Source: Charina bottae
Lineage: Eukaryota > Chordata > Lepidosauria > Squamata > Charinaidae
Assembly (NCBI GenBank): GCA_023362775.1
Contig: JALMGJ010000001.1
Span: 91,266,501-91,330,500 of the forward strand
DNA: 64,000 nucleotides
Direction: 5' to 3'
Numbering within the stretch: position 1 is the stretch's first letter; every line of letters starts with the position of its first letter. A program made the translations under genes and the position numbers. The notes below the pieces were generated by a model. It searched no databases. It was not told the origin of the DNA and worked only from the letters and a program-made list of their open reading frames with translations. Shown here one piece after another: positions 1 through 52,037 of this stretch.

Positions 1-1740
1 ACATTTTTTTAAATTAGCTTTGAGAGTGTCTTTGAATCTCTTTTGCTGTCCACCAATATTCCGTTTTCCATTCTTAAGTTGGGAGTAAAGTAGCTGCTTT
101 GGAAGATGATGGTCAGGCATTCGAACAACATGGCCGGTCCAGCGAAGTTGATGTTGGATGATCAGTGTTTCAATGCTGGTGGTTTTCGCTTCTTCTAATA
201 CGCTAACATTAGTCCGCCTATCTTCCCAAGTAATTTGCAGAATTTTTCGGAGGCAGCGTCGATGGAATCTTTCAAGAAGTTGGAGGTGGCGTTTGTAGAG
301 GGTCCATGTTTCACAGGCGTACAGAAGGGTTGGTAGTACAATGCCTTTGTAAACAAGCATTTTGGTCTCCCTGCGAATGTCCCGATCCTCAAACACTCTA
401 CGCTTCATTCGGGAGAAAGCTACACTCGCAGAGCTCAGGCGATGCTGAATTTCAGCGTCGATGTCGGCTTTTGTAGATAGATGGCTGCCAAGATAAGAAA
501 AGTGGTTGACATTTTCTAGTAACACACCTTTAAGCTGGATTGATGGTGCTGCAGAGGGATTGGTTCGAACTTGCTGGTAAAGCACTTTGGTTTTTTTTAA
601 TGTTAATCGAGAGGCCAAGCTTTTCATATGCTTCTGCAAAGATGTTTAGGATAGTTTGAAGATCTTCCTCGGAGTGTGCACAGACTACGTTATCATCAGC
701 ATATTGAAGTTCTATAACAGAAGTTGCAATTACCTTATTTTTTGCTTTCAGCCTACTAAGATTAAAAAGCTTTCCATCTGTTCGATATATAATTTCTACA
801 CCAGTAGGAAGTTTCTCTTCAACAAGGTGTATAATCATAGCGATGAAGATAGCGAATAAGGTTGGAGCAATAACACATCCCTGTTTAACGCCGGATTCCA
901 CTTTAAATGGATCGCTTTGAGAGCCATTCTGTGGCTTGAATCATGTCAACTGGAATTCTATTTTCTCAGTAGAAACGTTTCACTCCTTATCCAATTCACT
1001 TCATAAGGAGTGAAACGTTTCTACTGAGAAAATAGAAATCCAGTTGACATGATTCAAGCCACAGACTGTTCCACCTGGATGACTGAGAACCTTCATCGAC
1101 ATTTTGAGAGCCACTGTTATTCAGGATTGTTGCCATCATGTCGTCATGGAGTAGCCGCAAGATGTTCACAAATTTATCAGGGCATCCGATTTTTCAGAAG
1201 GATGGTCCAGAGAGCAGTACGGTTTACAGTATCAAAAGCTTTAGTCAGATCAATAAACGCCATGTACAGAGGGCGGTTTTGCTCCTTGCATTTTTCTTGA
1301 AGCTGTCGTGCAGTGAAGATCATATCCACTGTTCCTCTGGAAGGGCGGAAGCCATTTTGCGTTTCAGGGAGGATGTCTTCTGATACAGATAGGAGACGGT
1401 TTGCGATGATCTTTGCCAGGATTTTGCCTGCTGTGGCTGGAAGGGAGATGCCTCGATAGTTTCCACAGTCTGTCCTATCACCCTTTTTAAAGAGAGTGAT
1501 AATTATGGCATCCCTAAAGTCTGCTGGAATCTCCTCCCTCATCCAGATTTTTTCGATAAGCTTATGAAGTTGTTGTGTAAGTTGAGGCCCGCCTTCTTTA
1601 AAGACTTCAGCAGGAATCCCATCAGGTCCACTAGCTTTGTTATTTTTCATTTGTTTAGTGGCTTTACTGACTTCCTCCAAACTAGGGGGTACTGCAAGCT
1701 CATCTCTTATTTGTTTTTGCGGGATTTGCAAGAAGACTTC
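1..1740 (-). mobile_element. Non-LTR retrotransposon RT fragment, left end cut by window
   Basis: Minus-strand reverse transcriptase pieces: 1731-1177 (NNKASGPDGIPAEVF, GNYRGISLPATAGKI, AFIDLTKAFDTVN) and 901-530 (SGVKQGCVIAPTLFA, ELQYADDNVV, catalytic YADD). A frame-broken 3' part follows down to position 1, with the LLYACETW and RRCLRKILQITW type motifs expected after the RT. The RT is interrupted by a Penelope-like foldback at 927-1102. I cannot assign a clade from motifs alone. It lies in a PTK2B intron or just past the last visible exon, in the same orientation as the gene. Confidence 0.85.
927..1102. mobile_element. Penelope-like element, 176-bp foldback copy
   Basis: Inverted repeat built from the 3' end of the Penelope-like family also seen at 3620-4291 and 42358-42900 (arms contain TCAACTGGAATTCTATTTTC and its reverse). 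It is flanked by an 11-bp TSD TTTGAGAGCCA (916-926 and 1103-1113). The right arm keeps the family's complete 3' end (GATGACTGAGAACCTTCATC); the left arm is shorter. Confidence 0.8.
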
Positions 1741-2189
1741 ATCAGCAACAGCAAAAACATTTTAAAAATATTGTTTGGGAGGACAGATCATGATGATCAG
1801 AAACTGCAAATAAAGTTTTTCAGAACTCAAGAGTTGGTGGTAGATTAGTAATCAGTGAAATTGAGGCTAGGTTCCCTGCAAATGTTAATACTGGATCGGT
1901 GGCATTTTAAGAAGAATGGATTTTTATTCCTTTTGTATTGAACTGACTGTGGCTGAGGATCAGTAAAAAAAGTGTGAAGATCAACTTAGGAGTGAAATAT
2001 ATATTACCTTTGCTTTTTAAAAAGGGTGAATCCTGAGGAATCACAGAAGTGACACCTACTATATTAAAGCATGGAGCTTAGATAGAATGGAAATGGTTGG
2101 TTCCTGTTTTTACAGCAAAACCTGCATGATTCTTCCCAAAACCAATGTTGGGTGCTAAAGGGCCACATCTTTTTCACATCCATCTAAGC
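1741..2189. other. Intron sequence without recognisable features
   Basis: AT-rich PTK2B intron. I see no exon, RNA gene or recognisable repeat here. Confidence 0.6.
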
Positions 2190-2324
2190 CAGGGTTTCTC
2201 AACGTTGGCAACTTTAAGATGTGTGGACTTCAACTCCCAGAATTCTGCAGCCAGCATGGCTGGCTGGGGAATTCTGGGAGTTAAAGTCCACACATCTTAA
2301 AGTTGCCAAGATTGAGAAACCTTG
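2190..2324. mobile_element. Foldback hAT MITE, copy 1
   Basis: Near-perfect palindrome with arms containing ACTTTAAGATGTGTGGACTT. Diverged 8-bp TSD ATCTAAGC / ACCAAAGC. It ends 63 bp from the last visible PTK2B exon. Confidence 0.85.
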
Positions 2325-2387
2325 ACCAAAGCTTAAAAAAACAACCTGTCCAGATCTTCTGAACCTTTGCCAGCAAAGTCTTCTCAC

Positions 2388-42213
<39,826 letters not shown>

Positions 42214-42357
42214 CTGGCAACAAGAAAGAAAACAAGAGAGAAGTGAGCAGGAAAGTGGGTCTGCCAACCTGGGCCTCTGGGCCCAATGTGCCAATGCACA
42301 GATTTCTTAATTTTTGCCAATCTCTTTACCCCACCTGACTTTTTATACATTAAAATA

Positions 42358-42900
42358 TGTCGATGAAGGTTCTCAGTCATCCAGGTGGAACAGTCTGTGG
42401 CTTGAATCATGTCAACTGGATTTCTATTTTCTCAGTAGAAACGTTTCACTCCTTATCCAAGGAGCTTCTTCAGTCTGAGTAAAGTTAGTAAGGGAATCCT
42501 TAAATATGTTTCTAGGGTGGCTGTGTGACCTTGCACCTGGGGCTAGGTCATGGTTATTTTGAGATGTTTATTTCTAAGTCCCTTTATCATCTAAAGGAGG
42601 ATCGTTAAGATTACCCTGCTGCTGTTGAGCTTGCGAAATGGTCTTAATCTTCCTGGGCTCAGAAGACAAAGCAGGAAGGAAGATAGGGGAAAGGTTGTGC
42701 CTGAGGCCCCCACCTCTATTCAAGGAAGGATTTTCCAAGTTGGCATAAATGGATTCCTTGACCCCTCTCTCAAACCACCTATCTTCTCTGTCTAAAATGT
42801 GAACATTAATGTCCTCAAATGAGTGTCCTTTTTCCTTTAGATGAAGATAAACTGCTGACTCTGGTCCTGTGGTGTTACTTCTCCTGTGTTGGGCCAATCC
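42358..42900 (-). mobile_element. Penelope-like element 3' part with GIY-YIG region
   Basis: Minus strand 42897-42574 encodes HRRSNTTGPESAVYLHLKEK, HSFEDINVHILDREDRWFER, GVKESIYANLENPSLNRGGG and LRHNLSPIFLPALSS, the GIY-YIG endonuclease tail of Penelope-like elements. The 3' end (GATGACTGAGAACCTTCATC) is at the left. It is 5' truncated and lies upstream of the PTK2B start-codon exon, which it precedes by about 150 bp. Confidence 0.88.
42431..42479 (-). ncRNA. Hammerhead-ribozyme-like motif in Penelope-like element
   Basis: CTGAAGA core, stem II GCTCC/GGAGT (one G-U pair), GAAAC then GTTTC, and CTCAG/CTGAG for part of stem I. It keeps the same arrangement as the two motifs at 3692-3740 and 4205-4253. 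Confidence 0.58.
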
Positions 42901-44166
42901 CCCACATGTGCGCCTACAGGCCCAGGGGACTCAGGCCTGCAATCAAACATGCATTGACACACCATAGCATCGTCTCCCAGTGCCTTGCAGGACACCCCCT
43001 GCCCCAGGGCCACCCTTAAGCATTTCTTCCCCTTCCTTGAGCTCCGAACACTGACCAGAAGGTGGGTCTAAACACCATTTTAATTTTCCACACCACCCTT
43101 ACAAACTGTTGCAGAAAGGCATTGGTGGAAGATTTAAAGGGCCATTAGACACAGCTGCCTGGCCTGATTTGGAGAACTGGGGTTGCCTGCAAGAGCCCAA
43201 CAGGCTCCCCAAATTGAGGAGGGGGCTATACTCGAGGGCATTTTTGCTCCCCCCTCATCCTCTCCTGTTAAATATAGATGTCAACTCTTTCTACTTTCCA
43301 GGGAGAATTCCTCCTTTTTGTCTTGTCTGGATCAAGTCCCTCCTTTGTCATAACGTTATGAGCCTGCGCACATGTCTGTGCCCTGGAAAACATGTGTTTT
43401 CCTTCCGCTCTTGCTTTCACATAGCCCCCCTCCAGAGAGTCAATGCTACTGAATTACAAATTGTTCTATAATAAGGGCAACCCAACCCACGGAAAAAGCA
43501 AATGTTCTTCGGTTATCATTAAAAAGGAGACTGTCATAGTCCATGTACCAACATGCTCCTTGCAGAAGAAGCCAATGCCAAATGTTAAGATAGCGGTATT
43601 AGAGGAGAATAAGACAAAGAACCGCAGCAGCCTGCCAAAAACGTGATCTCTACTTCTGTACTGACCTCCCCAAGGCAAGTACAGGGAACCTGGGCTACCT
43701 TTATCCCAACAAAGAACAGCCTTGAGCAATGCACAAGAACGCAAGACTGGGCAGTCCTAGCAGAGGAAGTGGAGACGCAAACCCCTCCCCAAAGTGCCAT
43801 TTTCACTTCTGTGAAAAGTCACACCCGAAGCATGCTTTTGTTTTTGTTAGTTTTTACACATGATTCTGCAGGGCAAGGATATGGTCAATCCCCTTGCAGA
43901 TTGCTGGCAAGAGCCACACTCCAGCAGGGGCCCACTTGTACTCCAGAGCCCTCCTTTGCTTCCTCCTCGCCCTCCTTCTCCCTACTGTTCCTTGCCCTCT
44001 TCAAGTAGGCAAGCCTTCCCAGAAGCTAGGAGAAATATCCACAGCCTTCCCTGGCTTGGTTCTCTCTTCTGGGGCAGCTTGACCCCAGAGGGAAAGGACA
44101 GTATGCCACGATGGTAGGATAACAGGCCCATTTAGGACATCTTGAACATTGGGTTTAGTCCAAGGG
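42901..44166. other. Upstream region, no gene recognised
   Basis: Upstream of PTK2B translation. It may hold a noncoding leader exon, but I cannot point to one. Poly-C/T rich patches are present near 43240 and 43960. Confidence 0.4.
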
Positions 44167-44180
44167 TAGATCTTATCTGA

Positions 44181-44504
44181 AAGTGGCGCGATGGCTCAGC
44201 AGGTAAGACGCCAGGCTTGTCGATCGCAAGTTCGGAGGTTCGAATCCCTAGCCCTGCGTGTGGAGTGAGCTCCTGCACTCGCCCCAGCTCTTGCCAACCT
44301 AGCAATTCGAAAGCATGCAAATGCAAGTAGATGAATAGGTACCACTTCGGTGGGTAGGTAACAGCGTTCCACGCGTGTCATGCGGCCACATGACCGTGGA
44401 AGCGTCTTCGGACAACGCTGGCTCTTTGGCTAACAAACGGAGATGAGCACCGGCCCCTAGAGTTGGACACGACTGCACAAATGTGCGGGGGGAACCTTTA
44501 CCTT
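44181..44504 (+). mobile_element. Sauria-type tRNA SINE
   Basis: GGCGCGATGGCTCAGCAGGT, GGTTCGAATCCCTAGCCC, end GGGGGGAACCTTTACCTTT. TSD TAGATCTTATCTGA / TAGATCTTAGCTGA. A short deletion lies between the A and B boxes compared with the copy at 40466. Confidence 0.93.
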
Positions 44505-44518
44505 TAGATCTTAGCTGA

Positions 44519-46106
44519 GCATTAAGACATTTCAGTGCAACAATGAAAGCATTTACTTAAGAGACTTCCTGCACTGAGCTAGATCTAAGACCCCCTCCAG
44601 GGTTTTTTTGTTTTGTTTTTTTTGCTAATCTAGCACCTCCCCCTCCCTCACCATCTGTACCACTTCTCTGCATTAGCAGCATCCAAAGCATCTGATCAGG
44701 CCCCATGCAGGGATGTGTCGCTATTATTCATCTCTTGTGAAGTTAGGCAGGAGAGGGCAAGTTCAAAAATAAGCCAAGCTGTGCCAAGTGGAAGTGTCTA
44801 TATATTTCTGGGCTTCCTCTCCCCCCCCCCACCCCGCTTGGGGAATAAACACAACGCCATTATACAACAACAACCTCACAATGGTCTCTCTTCTGTTGTT
44901 AAGAGATGCTGCACTTCTCGAATTTCTGCCTGAAGGAAATGGGGAGTTTCAGATGCCGTTCTTGCTCCAGTTGAGCACTAGAGGGTGTCAGAGCCACACA
45001 AACCTGACCTTTGAGGACCACACAGAGGTGGGAGGCATCTGATTTGCAAGAAAGTGCCATTCTCACAAGTACAGGCACTTCCCAGGGGAGCTGGAGTTGG
45101 TTGGCTGAGCTTCTCCAACCTGCTGCCACTCACTGATCTCTGCCAATTTCAACTCTCCATATGGTACCCAGAGCAGCTCTGCTCCTTGTTTATCAGGACT
45201 CCAAGCAGGAGCACCTGGGTGGGAACGGGAGAGAGGCATGCTCCACATCTCCCCTTTAGCTTCTCTGCTTTCAAAAGTTCCTTGTTCTCTCCCCTCAAAC
45301 CGCTCGCAGCTTCCTGGGGAGGGAAAGAGGCACAAAACGCAGCTGTCTCGTGAAGGACTACTTGGCCTTTCAGGGTGACATGGAGAAGAACTGCAGAAGA
45401 TCCCCCTTTACCCCTCTTCATGACTCAGCGGGGGGGGGGGGAACACATGTCAGGCTGAAATCTGGTTCAGTGGAGCATCCCATCCACCTTCTTTGGAGGA
45501 TCTCCAGGCAACCACAATTTTAACCTTATAGCAATCAAGATTGGCTGGGCTGGGCTGGGCTGGGCCAATTCACTGAGCTCAGTAGTGGTCTACACTTGAT
45601 TTTCCCTACGTCCAAGCCCTAAACTCTACCCAGTGCCAAGATCACCCTTGAAATGCCATAGCAGCCACAAAGGAACCTTACAGAACAAATTAAAAATATG
45701 CAATCATACAAATTGGGACATCTAGTCTAGCACTGTCAATGGCTCAAGGTTTCAGCTAGGGAGACTCAATAGACTTTGAAGAGTCCCTTTTTCTTAATAT
45801 GCTGGCAGACTGAAACTGGGAGTTTCTGTGCTCTTCCCCTAAAAGATGCACCTTAATGGTTTGAAACAGGGATTTACTACTGAGTCACACTCTTGGCCCT
45901 TCTCCTTTGACATCTCAGTCTCCCTCCTCTGAAAGGACACTACAGTACCACTAAACTTAGTGCTGTGTCATTTGGTTGTAAACTTATTCATTTTATACAT
46001 CCCAAACCTATATGGCAGGAATGGGTTACTTGTGCAATGTAGATTGCCCACAGCCCTCCAGCACCCTAATTTGGCAAAACAATTGAAAGATTGGCCATAA
46101 AACTTG
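44519..46106. other. Upstream region, no gene recognised
   Basis: Contains four GGGCT units near 45550 and short C and G runs. No coding exon or repeat family identified. Confidence 0.4.
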
Positions 46107-46470
46107 GGATAGCCAGTTTGGTCTAGTGGTTAAGGCACCAGGCTAGAAACCAGGAGACTGAGAGTTCTAGTCCCGCCTTAGGCGTGAAAGCCGGCTGGGT
46201 GACCTTGGGCCAGTCACTCTCTCTCAGCCCAACTCACCTCACAGGGTGGTTGTGGGGAAAATAGGAGGAGGAAGGAGTATTAGGTATGTTCGCCGCCTTG
46301 AGTTATTTGTAAAAATAATTAGCCAATGGCAAAGCAGGAGACTGAGAGTTCTAGTCCCGCCTTAGGCATGAAAGCCGGCTGGGTGACCTGGGGCCAGTCA
46401 CTCTCTCTCAGCCCAACTCACCTCACAGGGTGGTTGTTGTGGGGAAAATAGGAGGAGGAAGGAGTATTAG
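46107..46470 (+). mobile_element. tRNA-derived SINE (second family) with internal tandem duplication
   Basis: AGCCAGTTTGGTCTAGTGGT, then GGTGACCTTGGGCCAGTCAC and TTCGCCGCCTTGAGTTATTT. From 46335 the part starting CAGGAGACTGAGAGTTCTAG repeats with a 184-bp period. Confidence 0.85.
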
Positions 46471-46538
46471 ATAAAAATAAAAAAATAAAAAATAAAATAA
46501 TAAAATAAAATAAAATAAAAAATAAAATAATAAAATAA

Positions 46539-46569
<31 letters not shown>

Positions 46570-46627
46570 AATAAAATAAAATAAAATAATAAAATAAAAT
46601 AATAAAATAAAATAAAATAAATAAAAA
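46471..46627. repeat. (AAAAT)n microsatellite
   Basis: About 155 bp of AAAAT/AAAATAAT units, directly at the 3' end of the SINE. Confidence 0.97.
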
Positions 46628-46805
46628 TGGTTTTCAGGTTTTTTGGAGGGAGGGTTTAAGGGAGAAGAACCAGAGGGAGTTGCCTTCCAGAGTCCTCCCA
46701 CTCCTATTTCCATTAAGCTCTCCTAAAAAAAGGCCCAAAGCAAATAAAAATGGCCCCGCTGTTCCAGCAATATCAGACCAGAGGATCTCCTGTGGCTCTC
46801 TAGAG

Positions 46806-46939
46806 CAGCATTTCTTAGCCTCAGCCACTTTAAGATGTGTGGACTTCAACTCCCAGAATTCCCCAGCTAGCATGCTAGCTGGGGAATTCTGGGAGCTGAA
46901 GTCCACACATCTTAAAGTGGCTGAGGCTAAGAAACACTG
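46806..46939. mobile_element. Foldback hAT MITE, copy 5
   Basis: CAGCATTTCTTAGCC to GGCTAAGAAACACTG. TSD CTCTAGAG / CTCTAGAA. The arms are diverged at the ends but still pair with each other. Confidence 0.9.
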
Positions 46940-47264
46940 CTCTAGAAGGTCAAAAGCAGGGCTGCTGATCCTGATAGCTCAGAAGTTGCCCTGTAATGCT
47001 AGAAGGGAACCAGAAGGCCACAGCCCACTGTGATATGTACTTCAAAGAATTTACAATACAGTTTTCACTGCAAGTGAACTTGGAAAAACATGTAGAAACA
47101 TATATGGGAAAATTGTATACAAAAATATACAAGCATGTGTGGGACTAGTCAGGTTCAGAATCTGGGTGGGAAGGAAGTGTGGTATTCTCCAGTCGAAGTT
47201 CTGCAAGCCAGCTGAAAGTGTCAGCACAAATTTTGACCTCTTCACATGTGGTCTGACTCCACAA

Positions 47265-47350
47265 TCAGGTTTATTTACTTATTTATTTATTGTTCACATT
47301 TCTATCACCGCCCATCTCCCCCAAAAAAGGGGGACTCTGGGCAGGTTGAT
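47265..47350 (-). repeat. L2-like LINE 3' tail
   Basis: ATTTATTTATTGTTCACATT, then ATCACCGCCCATCTCCCCCA and GGGGACTCTGGGCAGGTTGA. Reverse orientation. Confidence 0.7.
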
Positions 47351-48071
47351 GACTGTTGGAGCTTTAAATTTTTTTACAGTAAGAAAGAAAAATGCTTCGG
47401 GGTTGGGGAGTCCAGTTTATTTGCAGCAAGTTCCATCATGCCTGATTTTTCAGCCTTTTCTCATTAAAACCTAGAACAGTGTTTGCTATGGTCTTTCTTT
47501 TCTTTCTTTCATTTAATATTTGCAATTCGTAAAAAGGCACTTTTCGCTTCCCTGCCTTGTAGCTGCGTCATTTTCTGCTATGAAGTGATAATGCAAAAAA
47601 TAGAGAGAGGGGAGCAAAGAAATAACTTCTTATTTGACAGCAGGCCAAATCCTGAATTGCTAAGAGCAGACTTGCTGTGTTAATGGGCCTGCTGAGGAAT
47701 TGGCTGACCTAATCCATTCTACATCTTCTCTCTAGAGAGCGAGCTTTAGAATGTGTGTGCGTGTAATAAAAGAGCCCCCATCCCTGTTTTCCTGTGGAGC
47801 TAGGCTGTCATCGTGCACCTGATGACATGTGAATAAGCTGTGCTGGATCAGGCCAAAACTCCATTTAATCCAGCATTCTGTACCCACAGAGACCAGTCAG
47901 AATGGCTAACATATTTAGGCTGAAAACAGAACATTCTAATGCTGTGCTGCCATTTACTGATTGTCCAGGTTTATACAACCCAAATATAGTAGCCTACCGG
48001 CCCTTTGAGGTAGGCCAGGTCAGAAAACACACCACAAGGACTACTGGAACTCTACTTTATTGTTGTACAGC

Positions 48072-48334
48072 AGTGTTTCTCAACCTTGGCCACTTGAAGA
48101 TATGTGGACTTCAATGGCAATGCTCAGCAGTGGGACAGACTGCCTGGGGCTGCAGCAGGCTCTCCTTTGCTGAAAGGCATGGATGAGCAATGCTCAGAGC
48201 AGTGTTTCTCAACCTTGGCCACTTTAAGACATGTGGACTTCAACTCCCAGAATTCCCCAGCCAACCATGCTGGCTGGAGAGTTCTGGGTGTTGAAGTCCA
48301 CACAACTTCAAGTGGCCACGGTTGAGAAACACTG
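48072..48334. mobile_element. Composite foldback hAT MITE (two copies)
   Basis: Half copy at 48072-48115, then a complete hairpin at 48200-48334. The outer flanks TTGTACAG (48064-48071) and TTGTAGGG (48335-48342) match at 6 of 8 bases, while the inner copy has no TSD of its own. Best read as one rearranged insertion. Confidence 0.75.
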
Positions 48335-48711
48335 TTGTAGGGTATAATAACAGAACCTGGAAAACCTGCCAGTGTTTCCCTCTGCCCCCTCTTTGTACCA
48401 TAGAGAATCAAGGCAGGGTAATTTGGAGTCTCTCTCTCATGCTTCCACCTCTCCCAGAGCTGAGATGTTATATACTGTCTCATTTATCTACTAATGGCTT
48501 GTGCATTCCTTCCTGTAATCTCTCCTCCACATAGCCCTACTAAGCAGATGCCTCTGTAGGGAAGAGCAGCTGTATAATTGTCAATGGGACACCATGAAAA
48601 AAAATGCCCCTAAAATAGCATTAGGAGTCATCTTGCGGGCAAAGCCACAGAACTGCATTGCTGACGGAAGCTGGGATGGAGCCATCTGAGCGCTAAAGAT
48701 CCTGTGATTTA

Positions 48712-48786
48712 ATTAGATTATTTATTTAATAAATTTATATAGCTGCTCATCTCAAATAAATGACTCTGGGCGGCTTACAACATTAA

Positions 48787-48835
<49 letters not shown>

Positions 48836-49640
48836 TAAAAACCCATAACAGCCCAAGATCAAAACAACAAACAGTGATCAACATAACCAGGAGATGGGTT
48901 CCCTCATGCATCTGGAGCCCCAGGCTCAAGCACGGAAGCACGTCTTCCGGGTCTTATGGAAGGCCCACAGGGACGGGGCGAATCTGATCTCTGGAGGAAT
49001 GAGGGCAGGTGCCATGACAGAAAACACTCTCCTCCTGGGTCCTGCCAGCCAGCACACGTTGGTGGATGGGACCCAGACCATGCCCCTCCCGTCTGACTGG
49101 ATAAGATGTGTAGAAACAACTGGGGAGAGACGGTCCCATAAGTAACCCGGCCCCAAGCCCTGAAGGGCATTAAAGATGACTACCAGCACCTTGAATTGCA
49201 CCCGGAAGGACACCGGTAACCCATGCAGCTCACAGAGCACTGGTGTCACATGTGCCAAAAAACAGGCACCGCTAATGGCCCATGCGGTGGACAGCTGCAG
49301 CTTCCAAATGCTCCTCAAGGGCAGCCCCATGTAGAGCGCATTGCAGCAGTCCAATCTAGAGGTCACCAGGGCAAGAGTGACTGTGAGTAGGGCCTCCCAA
49401 TCCAGGACTGGACCGAACTGGAACACACCCCGAAGCTGTGCAAAGGCCCTCCTAGCCACGGCTGCCACCTGCTCCTCGAGCAAGAACCGTGAGTCCATTA
49501 CGCCATGAGCCGTCTTAACTGCTGCGCCTCCCTCCGTTTCACTCCCAAGGGCAAGCCATGTTAAAGCATAAAATCCCAAAGGGGTCTCAGGGTCCACAAA
49601 GATCGATCCCTTAATGTACCTGTTAATCATTTAGTGCCAC
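48712..49640 (-). mobile_element. L2-like LINE, C-terminal region and 3' UTR
   Basis: A 234-codon open frame on minus 49630-48926: FALVTSRLDCCNALYMGLPL-type segment, ELHGLPVSFRVQFKVLVVIF, ALQGLGPGYLWDRLSPVVST and RRVFSVMAPALIPPEIRFAP. This is the region after the RT in squamate L2-like elements. The 3' UTR with GCCGCCCAGAGTCATTTATT is at the left, with an (AAT)n at 48787-48834. Confidence 0.85.
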
Positions 49641-50269
49641 ATCGTTTGCACATTAGGGGGAATAGGTAAGGATTTGCTGTTATATTTATTTAATGCATTG
49701 TTTGGGGGTAGTTTCATGGCAGCAAACAATAAAAATGTGGTATGGACTTTTAGGAAGCACTTTGTTCAGCAAGTCTGTTTCAAAAATGCATTTCTCAAGT
49801 TTTGTTTAGCTCTATCACCTTCTCTCCTGGACTGAACTCAGGAGAAACTGCTTTGAGTCAAGTAGATCTCGACTCAAAAGAAACTTTACCTCTTTATTGA
49901 AGTACCACCAATTAACTAAAAATGCATGAAATCACTATGCCATTGCCTCATTTTCTTCCTCAACAGAGCAATTTTTCAGCTTTTACTGTATAAAAGCCCC
50001 TGATTCTAGTTTTAAAAGCATGGCATGTACATCTATTCAGCTGAATTTATATTTGATTGCGACCATTGATATCAATTTCTTTTCAAAAGCATGGGGGAAG
50101 GGACAAGGCTGAACGTTATTTTATACAAGTATAAAAATACTTGCACTGGAGCAAAAGCAAAAACACACTTATGTTTAGTACACTGATGTAATCTGAACTA
50201 GGAGTGACTAACTCAGAAAGGGCCTTGGTAGGTAATTCATAAACATGTTGATCCATAGCATAAGGCTGT
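49641..50269. other. No feature recognised
   Basis: AT-rich sequence between two LINE fragments. Nothing identifiable. Confidence 0.5.
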
Positions 50270-51228
50270 CATGGAAAAAGAAAAATCCTTTAGGGATCCG
50301 CAGGAAAGGAATAATGTCTCATAAATGGGGCATGGCCTTGTGGGGTTATCTGGAGTGAGTCTGAGCCTGTGACACTTGATGAAGCGGACAGAGACTTTTG
50401 GACTATGAGCTTGGCCACCTCTTTGTTGGATGCAGGTCCCTCTCAGGTTGTTAAGGCAACCCAGGAGGTGTCCTGTAGTTGGGTCCATGCAGTGATGCCA
50501 ACCTCTTTGAGAAAGGGTGTGATTCCTCAGGAGGGGACTTCCGGTGGGAAATGGCGGACTGAGCAGCTTTGCTCGCGACCTCTGCGAGCAGATCTGGCAT
50601 CGTGGTAGTTTTTTGGGCACAGGCTGGTTTCTCCTGTAGCCTAGAGCGTTTTTCCGGATTAAGGGAAACGCTTGGAATCGACCCATTTGTCCTCCAGACA
50701 GTGAGGTCCAGCCAGGAGATCGTGGGCAGCATGCGCAATCGATTGGTAAGGCTTCGCCGGGAGGCTGGGATTTCATCATTTCTGAGCTGCGCTGCAGCCC
50801 CCTTAAAGGGACAGTAAGCCCTGCCACCCCACTTCTTAAACACCTAAGTTTATTTTTTAAGTTTTTGTACCCTAAGAGAGGCTTTTTACAGAAAGAAGAA
50901 GCGGATTCTCTTAGTGCTTATCGGTATTTCTGGATTAAATTTTTAAGTTTTTAAATTACGGCTTGTTTTCCCATTTAAAGATTAAGAAGGACTGAGAAAA
51001 AATCTTCTGGTTGCTTTTTTTTTCTTTTTGAATTTGAAGGACTGAATATTTCCCTACACATTGGATTTGTTGTATGAATCTTTAGTTTTCTGCTCAATTT
51101 CTCCGGGACTGTTTCTTAATGTACTTTTCTTTGTGCCAGTCTTATTCTGAACTTTCTCCAGTTTCAATTTTATTTGGAGCTTTGTATTAACTCATTAACT
51201 CCTACCTGTGTGAGTTTAGTAGCTAGAG

Positions 51229-51499
51229 CAGGGCTTTCCAAAGTTTTCCTGTGGCGACACACCAACCACCGTTGGTGTGTCGCCGTGGGAAAACCCGGAA
51301 GTGCCGCCATTGCGGCAGCGCGCAAGAACCCGGAAGCGCTGCTGCCACTTTCGGGTTTTTGCGCACCGCCGTTGGTGTGTCGCCGCGGGAAAACCCGGAA
51401 GCGCTGATGATGATCAGCGCTTCCGGGTTGTGTGGCGACACACCAGACTGTGTGTGGCAACACACTTTTGTGTCGCGACACACAGTTTGGAAAGCTCTG
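51229..51499. mobile_element. hAT-type element of the GTGTGTCG family
   Basis: CAGGGCTTTCCAAAGT to AGTTTGGAAAGCTCTG with a perfect TSD AGCTAGAG (51221-51228 and 51500-51507). Inside are several GGTGTGTCGCC units and their complements. Inserted into the L1-derived element. Confidence 0.93.
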
Positions 51500-52037
51500 A
51501 GCTAGAGGGTGCCATAACATACTGCCTGGAAATGGAAGATTTTAAGGAAATGTGTTCAACGTTCTGTTGTGAGCTTAAGCAGACTTTCAAAGAAACTCTC
51601 TCAGAATGCCATCAAGTTATGCTGCAGAATATTTGGGACATTGGGGAAGAGACTATTTCTAAGCTGTACCATTTGGACGGAGACTTTGGCAAGGAGGAAG
51701 GTTTCTTTACTGACAGTAAGACTGAAGTAATACCAGTGGAAGACCACATTTTGGTACTGAATGAGTTAAAACGACAGACTGAGCTGCAGATCACATGGAG
51801 AGTTGCAGATTATTTGTGGGATTGTTATGGCTTTCTGGGAGATTGTTATGAGAATGAAGAGGTTTTTGCTGATAAGGTTTGAATTTTGGAGGGAGGTGAT
51901 TGGATTGTTTGCTTCTAGCAAGAAAAATTTTGTTGCAAAGTTTGAATTGTTAAAGGGGGCAGTTGTGGTGTTTGACTTTTATAAGAAAAATGCCCTGGAT
52001 AGGGAGATATATAAATGCGTTGGTATATTTTGAGGTG

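Noticed and set aside
930..1110. Palindrome as a replication origin or terminator hairpin
   Set aside because: It has a TSD and shares sequence with the Penelope-like copies at 3620 and 42358, so it is an insertion.
44719..45421. Several overlapping open frames upstream of PTK2B as a coding gene
   Set aside because: All are below 100 codons, in every frame, without family motifs or splice signals supporting each other.
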